This document shows positions 6,196-9,664 of a stretch of DNA of 9,664 bases, one piece after another. Source of the DNA: Chryseobacterium gleum (lineage in GTDB: Bacteria; Bacteroidota; Bacteroidia; Flavobacteriales_D; Crocinitomicaceae); the NCBI GenBank assembly GCA_943326825.2, contig CALPUT020000070.1, positions 1 to 9,664 on the forward strand, given 5' to 3'. The translations under genes were made by a program, and so were the position numbers. How positions within the stretch are numbered: position 1 is the first letter of the stretch; the number at the start of each line of letters is the position of its first letter. The notes beneath the pieces were generated by a model. It made no database searches. It had not been told where the DNA came from and worked only from the letters and a program-made list of their open reading frames with translations.

Positions 6196-6602
6196 ATGTT
6201 CGATTTTTTAAACGTATTTAATTTTGGAGAGTTAATCAAGGCCTCTGAGGTTCTTTTCGCGGTAATTGATATAGTTGGTTCGATCCCATTAATTATCAAA
6301 TTAAAAGAATCTTCTGGAGACATTAGTGAATTGAGAGCAAGAATCGTTTCTTTGGGAATCATGATTGGATTTTTCCTTTTAGGTGAAAGTATTTTGATGC
6401 TTTTCGGTGTGACAATTCAATCTTTTGCTGTTGCAGGTTCATTGATATTGTTTACATTGGCACTCGAAATGATTTTAGGTGTAAAATTGAAAAATTGCTT
6501 GGTGAAACAGGAATTGCTCTCATGAAAAAAGTATTCGGTATCATATTATTAGCAATCACTGTGAAATTATTTACGTCGAATATGAAATTAATGTTTGAAT
6601 AA
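6196..6602 (+). pseudogene. Broken MarC-family membrane protein gene (internal deletion and frameshift)
   Basis: MarC/UPF0056 family proteins are inner-membrane proteins of about 200 aa with six spans and no settled function. Here residues 1-98 read as a normal N-terminal half, with FAVIDIVGSIPLI at 21-33 and SFAVAGSLILFTLALEMILG at 76-95. The frame then runs into an unrelated tail and stops at 6523-6525. In another frame, from about 6483 to the TAA at 6600-6602, the expected family C-terminus appears: KIEKLLGETG, then MKKVFGIILLAITVKLF and SNMKLMFE. Together the two parts give about 136 residues, so some 55-65 central residues (about two membrane spans) are missing and the halves are out of frame. 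At the join, AAAATTG occurs twice (6483-6489 and 6491-6497), which suits a deletion between short repeats. The start is the ATG at 6196, 12 bases after purN. A truncated 109-aa peptide could still be made. Confidence 0.85.
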
Positions 6603-6621
6603 TATTTTAGAATTAAAAAAC

Positions 6622-7068
6622 ATGAAAAAGATAAGTTCTGAGAAAGAATTACGTTACGATAAAGCGTATCTAAGAATGGCCAAAACATGGGCCGACCTTT
6701 CTCATTGTTCTAGAAAACAAGTAGGTGCTATCATTGTGAAAGACGGAATGATTATTTCTGATGGTTATAATGGTGCTCCAGCTGGTTTTGATAATTGCTG
6801 CGAAAATGAAATAGGTGAAACGCATTGGTATGTCTTACATGCTGAAGCAAATGCCATATTAAAAGTAGCAAAATCAACAAACAACTGTAAAGATGCAACC
6901 TTGTATTTAACGCTTTCTCCTTGTAAAGATTGTAGTAAGCTAATTCTTCAAGCTGGAATAAAAAAAGTTGTTTTTATAGATAAATACAAAGATACTGCTG
7001 GTATCGACTTTCTAGCAAGTGCTGGAATTGAAACGATTCATTTAGATAATATTACAGATGGAGAATAA
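6622..7068 (+). CDS. dCMP deaminase (zinc cytidine/deoxycytidylate deaminase family)
   Basis: Probably converts dCMP to dUMP, the substrate of thymidylate synthase, using zinc-activated water. The 148 residues are typical for ComEB/dCMP deaminase proteins. Zinc and catalysis: H73 and E75 in HAEANAI (E75 as proton shuttle), C101 and C104 in SPCKDC. Other family marks are SHCSRKQVGAIIVKDG (27-42), the GYNGAPAG substrate loop (48-55) and HWYVLHAE. I start at the ATG at 6622, because the frame's earlier TTG at 6595 lies within the end of the marC remnant and adds nine unlikely residues. The stop lies 11 bases inside the next gene, so the two are probably translationally coupled. Deaminase chemistry is secure; dCMP over free cytidine or tRNA adenosine is inferred from the GYNGAP and HAE context. 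Confidence 0.93.
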   Translation: MKKISSEKELRYDKAYLRMAKTWADLSHCSRKQVGAIIVKDGMIISDGYNGAPAGFDNCCENEIGETHWYVLHAEANAILKVAKSTNNCKDATLYLTLSPCKDCSKLILQAGIKKVVFIDKYKDTAGIDFLASAGIETIHLDNITDGE

Positions 7069-8644
7069 AAAATTCAATTACTTAATTCCAATTTCACTTG
7101 CTGCATTTTTAGCAATCGGTTTATGGTTGGGTAATTTCATGTCAAAAAATGGATCTTACGGCTTTTCAAAAGGAGAAGAGAAAACGCAAAAATTACAAGA
7201 TATCATTGACGTTTTAGATGCGAAATATGTTGATAATGTTAACGGAGAAGAATTGTTTGAAAAAGCAATTGGAGATATGTTACATCAATTGGATCCTCAT
7301 AGTAACTATATTCCTGCAAAAGATTTAAAAGCAGTCAATGAGTCGATTGAAGGAAAATTCGGTGGAATTGGAGTTCGTTTCTTTCTTATTCGTGATACAA
7401 TTTGTGTAACAAATGTTATTCAATACTCACCTTCTGAACGAGCTGGCTTAAAGGCAGGTGATAAAATAGTTGAAATCGAAAACAAAATCGTTGCCGGTAA
7501 AAAAATCAACAACGAAAAAATAATGTCGATGCTTAAAGGAGATCCTGGCACAATTGTAAATGTTAAGATTCTTAGAAATAAAAAGAAAATCGCTAAGAAA
7601 ATTGAACGAGGAGTCATTCCAATAGAATCAGTTATTTGTGCTAAAATAGTATCTCCTTCGATTGGTTATATCAAAATCGAACAGTTTTCTATTTCAACTT
7701 ATGAAGAGTTTCAATTTGCCATAATGAATTTGAAACGACAAGGCATGAAAAAACTAATAGTAGATTTAAGAAACAATGGCGGTGGAGTTTTACAGAGTGC
7801 AACAAAAATTGTGGATGAATTTCTAAAAGCAAATCTACCTATCGTTGAAACAAAAGGGATTCATCAAGGTCGTCAAATGTATCGTTCTTCTGAGGGTGGA
7901 ATTTTGGAATCAACTCCTTTATGTATTTTAATCAATGAAAATTCTGCATCTGCAAGTGAAATTTTAGCAGGAGCAATTCAAGATAATGATAGGGGAACAA
8001 TTATCGGACGTCGTTCTTTTGGAAAAGGTTTGGTTCAAGAAGATATTCAATTAAGAGATGGTAGTGATTTACGATTAACTATCGCTCGTTATTATACACC
8101 AACAGGAAGATGTATTCAAAAACCATATGCTGGTGATATTGAGGAATATTATTCAGATCAATATGATCGAATGAACAACGGTGAATTGTATAAACCTGAT
8201 TCAAGTATTTTCGTCGATTCATTGAAATTCAAAACGCCAAAAGGTAAAATCGTTTACGGTGGTGGTGGAATTATGCCTGATCTTTTTGTGCCCTATGATT
8301 CAACTGGAACAAGTTTGTATTACTCTGAATTAATGTATTCAGGATCATTTCAAGGTTTCGCATTTGACTTTGTAGCGGATAAAAGAACTAAATGGAAAAA
8401 TCCAGCTGAGTTCAATAAATCATTCACTGTTTCAGATCAATTAGTAGAAGACTTTACAAAGTATAGTTCTAAATACTTTAAAGTCCCTTTGAGTAAAAGC
8501 GAATATAATCATAGTAAAAAGCTAATTACGAAAGTGTTGAAACAAGAAATTGCAAGACAATTATGGATCGAAGAAGGTTATTTTGAAGTATCCTATCCAT
8601 TTGATAAAGAAATACAAAAAGCAATTTCTATTTTAAAGAAATAA
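7058..8644 (+). CDS. S41 family carboxyl-terminal processing peptidase, membrane-anchored
   Basis: Envelope serine protease of the CtpA/Prc/tail-specific family, which trims or degrades exported proteins from their C-termini. The 528 residues start with an N-terminal membrane anchor (about 8-28; no clear cleavage site), placing the rest in the periplasm. A helical region follows, with LDPHSNYIP at 78-86, then a PDZ domain at about 95-180 beginning with GKFGGIGVRF. The catalytic domain has the Ser-Lys dyad: S298 in NENSASASEILAGA and K323 in SFGKGLVQ. The 25-residue spacing is that of E. coli Prc (S452, K477). DLRNNGGG (236-243) is the family's conserved strand-turn. A C-terminal extension of about 150 residues follows YYTPTGRCIQKP, as in Bacteroidota members. 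The ATG at 7058 overlaps the dCMP deaminase gene by 11 bases; the regulator gene begins 11 bases after its stop. Substrates cannot be read from the sequence. Confidence 0.96.
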   Translation: MENKKFNYLIPISLAAFLAIGLWLGNFMSKNGSYGFSKGEEKTQKLQDIIDVLDAKYVDNVNGEELFEKAIGDMLHQLDPHSNYIPAKDLKAVNESIEGKFGGIGVRFFLIRDTICVTNVIQYSPSERAGLKAGDKIVEIENKIVAGKKINNEKIMSMLKGDPGTIVNVKILRNKKKIAKKIERGVIPIESVICAKIVSPSIGYIKIEQFSISTYEEFQFAIMNLKRQGMKKLIVDLRNNGGGVLQSATKIVDEFLKANLPIVETKGIHQGRQMYRSSEGGILESTPLCILINENSASASEILAGAIQDNDRGTIIGRRSFGKGLVQEDIQLRDGSDLRLTIARYYTPTGRCIQKPYAGDIEEYYSDQYDRMNNGELYKPDSSIFVDSLKFKTPKGKIVYGGGGIMPDLFVPYDSTGTSLYYSELMYSGSFQGFAFDFVADKRTKWKNPAEFNKSFTVSDQLVEDFTKYSSKYFKVPLSKSEYNHSKKLITKVLKQEIARQLWIEEGYFEVSYPFDKEIQKAISILKK

Positions 8645-8655
8645 AAATCAAATCG

Positions 8656-9330
8656 ATGCATGTAATTTCTGTAGTTGAAGACGAAAAAAGTATTGCCGAA
8701 ATGATTCGACTAAATTTAGAAATAGACGAATTTGAAGTAGCAGTATATGAAGACGGTAAGAAAGCATTAGAAAATTTAAATTCTATAATCGATTCTGATT
8801 TAGTGATTTTGGATGTAATGCTTCCTTTTCATAGCGGGTTTGAAATTTGTCAAGAGATTAGAAAAATCTCAAAAGTTCCGATTCTTTTTCTTTCTGCAAA
8901 AGGAACAACTCCCGATAAAATAGCAGGGTTAAAATTAGGTGCAAATGATTATTTAGCCAAACCGTTTGATTTAGAAGAATTGCTTTTAAGAGTGAATATT
9001 TTAACTCAAAAAGAGGATACGGATGAAAGTTATCAAATCGGAAATAAAAAAATCATTTTCGCTACATTCGAGGTAATCGATTTAACAACTAATGAAATTC
9101 ATTTACTTTCTAAAAAAGAAATTGAACTCTTAAAATTATTTACAGAAAAAGTTGGTCTTGTTATTTCAAGAGATGAAATACTTGATAAAATTTGGGGTAA
9201 AGACCAATTTCCAACCTCAAGAACTATCGATAATTTTATTTTGAACTTCAGAAAAATGTTTGAAGAAGATCCAAAAGCTCCATTATATTTTCATTCAATC
9301 AGAGGAGTTGGATATAAGTTGACTGTTTAA
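8656..9330 (+). CDS. OmpR/PhoB-family response regulator, no adjacent kinase
   Basis: A 224-residue two-component transcription factor. The receiver domain (1-118) has the acidic pair E8/D9, the phosphoacceptor D53 in LVILDVMLP, the switch serine S80 in LFLSAK, and K102 in YLAKPF. The C-terminal winged-helix DNA-binding domain (about 127-224) has the usual landmarks: LLSKKEIELLKLF, VISRDEILDKIW, the recognition-helix region SRTIDNFILNFRKMFE, and the closing HSIRGVGYKL wing. All phosphorylation residues are present, so it should respond to a kinase, but none is encoded next to it: the S41 peptidase gene precedes it by 11 bases and the following gene is convergent. It is the last gene of the purN unit, so it is probably transcribed with it unless an internal promoter exists. 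Its targets are unknown. Confidence 0.95.
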   Translation: MHVISVVEDEKSIAEMIRLNLEIDEFEVAVYEDGKKALENLNSIIDSDLVILDVMLPFHSGFEICQEIRKISKVPILFLSAKGTTPDKIAGLKLGANDYLAKPFDLEELLLRVNILTQKEDTDESYQIGNKKIIFATFEVIDLTTNEIHLLSKKEIELLKLFTEKVGLVISRDEILDKIWGKDQFPTSRTIDNFILNFRKMFEEDPKAPLYFHSIRGVGYKLTV

Positions 9331-9334
9331 TTTA

Positions 9335-9664
9335 CTAACGTTTCGAAATCTTATTATTTGTAATAGTGCGTTGTAAATTACACTTAAAACGATCCATACC
9401 ATCTACTCTTTTTTTGGCATGCTTCGTTTTACAATTTTCAACGCGTTCTCTCCATAATTTGTAACTACTAAACTTGAGTTCTCTTTTCATTAAAGCTTTT
9501 ACATCCGCTTCTTTTAGTCCAAATTGATGAAAAATGGCATCAAAAGGCGTTCGGTCTTCCCACGCCATTTCGATGATGCGATCAATCCGTTCTTTTTCCT
9601 TTTCTTCTTTTAAACGTAATTCCTCCTCTTCTTGCATTTGCAAAAACATAATAGGTGAAGGCAA
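9335..9664 (-). CDS. TIGR03643/DUF2805 family protein (5' end at window edge)
   Basis: Small basic protein of unknown function. The core at about residues 28-82 of this frame (IIEMAWEDRTPFDAI, then FGLKEADVKALMKREL, then SSYKLWRERV and KTKH) is the hallmark of the family. The LKEADVKALMKREL part looks like a helix-turn-helix and suggests nucleic-acid binding, which is inference. The core is preceded by a highly charged Glu/Lys helix (about 11-28). The frame is open to the edge, so the start is uncertain: a TTG at 9664, ATGs at 9649 and 9637, or a codon outside the window are all possible. Family members are about 70-110 aa, so most or all of the gene is present. As I recall, the family is often encoded near cryptochrome/photolyase genes; the neighbour that could confirm this is outside. 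The TAG stop lies 4 bases from the stop of the convergent regulator gene. Confidence 0.85.
   Translation of the reverse strand: MPSPIMFLQMQEEEELRLKEEKEKERIDRIIEMAWEDRTPFDAIFHQFGLKEADVKALMKRELKFSSYKLWRERVENCKTKHAKKRVDGMDRFKCNLQRTITNNKISKR

Noticed and set aside
6478..6500. Programmed frameshift that would rescue the marC-family product
   Set aside because: No classical slippery heptamer is present, and even a shifted product would lack about two central membrane spans. A deletion explains the data better.
6595..6621. TTG at 6595 as start of the dCMP deaminase
   Set aside because: It overlaps the end of the marC remnant. The ATG at 6622 gives a family-typical N-terminus.
6114..6688. Minus-strand frames opposite purN/marC and the deaminase start
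   Set aside because: They are antisense to recognisable plus-strand coding sequence, including the marC remnant.
1..9664. CRISPR array, tRNA, rRNA, insertion sequence or prophage
   Set aside because: No regularly spaced repeats, tRNA-like cloverleaf, rRNA stretch, transposase or integrase sequence was seen on either strand by reading.

Overview
The window looks like chromosomal DNA of a low-GC member of the Bacteroidota, most likely the order Flavobacteriales. The evidence is an A+T-rich composition, several matches to the Bacteroidota promoter box TAnnTTTG, an acpP-fabF-rnc cluster divergent from purN, a TIGR03643/DUF2805 protein, and flavobacterial-type sequences in MarC, PurN and the S41 peptidase. 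I cannot fix family or genus. I see no phage, transposon, CRISPR array or RNA gene. Most genes are housekeeping.

Layout. (1) Minus strand, 1-1308: the N-terminal two thirds of cysteinyl-tRNA synthetase (cysS) runs off the left edge. It is preceded by a small gene for a secreted, membrane-anchored CxxC protein. (2) Plus strand, 1471-3083: a TPR lipoprotein gene overlaps by one base a gene for a polytopic membrane protein of unknown function. (3) Minus strand, 3085-5336: acpP, fabF and rnc. rnc follows the fabF stop codon directly, in the same frame, from a TTG start. (4) Plus strand, 5611-9330: a tightly spaced run of purN, a broken marC-family gene, a dCMP deaminase gene, an S41 carboxyl-terminal processing peptidase gene and an OmpR-type response regulator gene. 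(5) Minus strand, 9335-9664: a TIGR03643/DUF2805 gene reaching the right edge.

How they fit together. acpP supplies acyl carrier protein and fabF elongates acyl-ACP, with rnc (RNase III) in the same transcription unit. The divergent purN unit couples purine synthesis (PurN) and pyrimidine deoxynucleotide supply (dCMP deaminase) with an envelope protease and a regulator that has no adjacent kinase. Two convergent gene pairs (ends at 3083/3085 and 9330/9335) are separated by 1 and 4 bases, leaving no room for intergenic terminators.

The strongest unusual observation is the marC-family gene at 6196-6602. Its N-terminal half and C-terminal end are both recognisable, but in different frames, joined at a short AAAATTG repeat. 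That is what a recent internal deletion would leave. Other points worth a look are the fabF-TAA-TTG-rnc junction, two genes whose candidate promoter box ends only 4 bases before the ATG, and the uncharacterised lipoprotein/membrane-protein pair. I did not find convincing evidence of a wholly new biological system.
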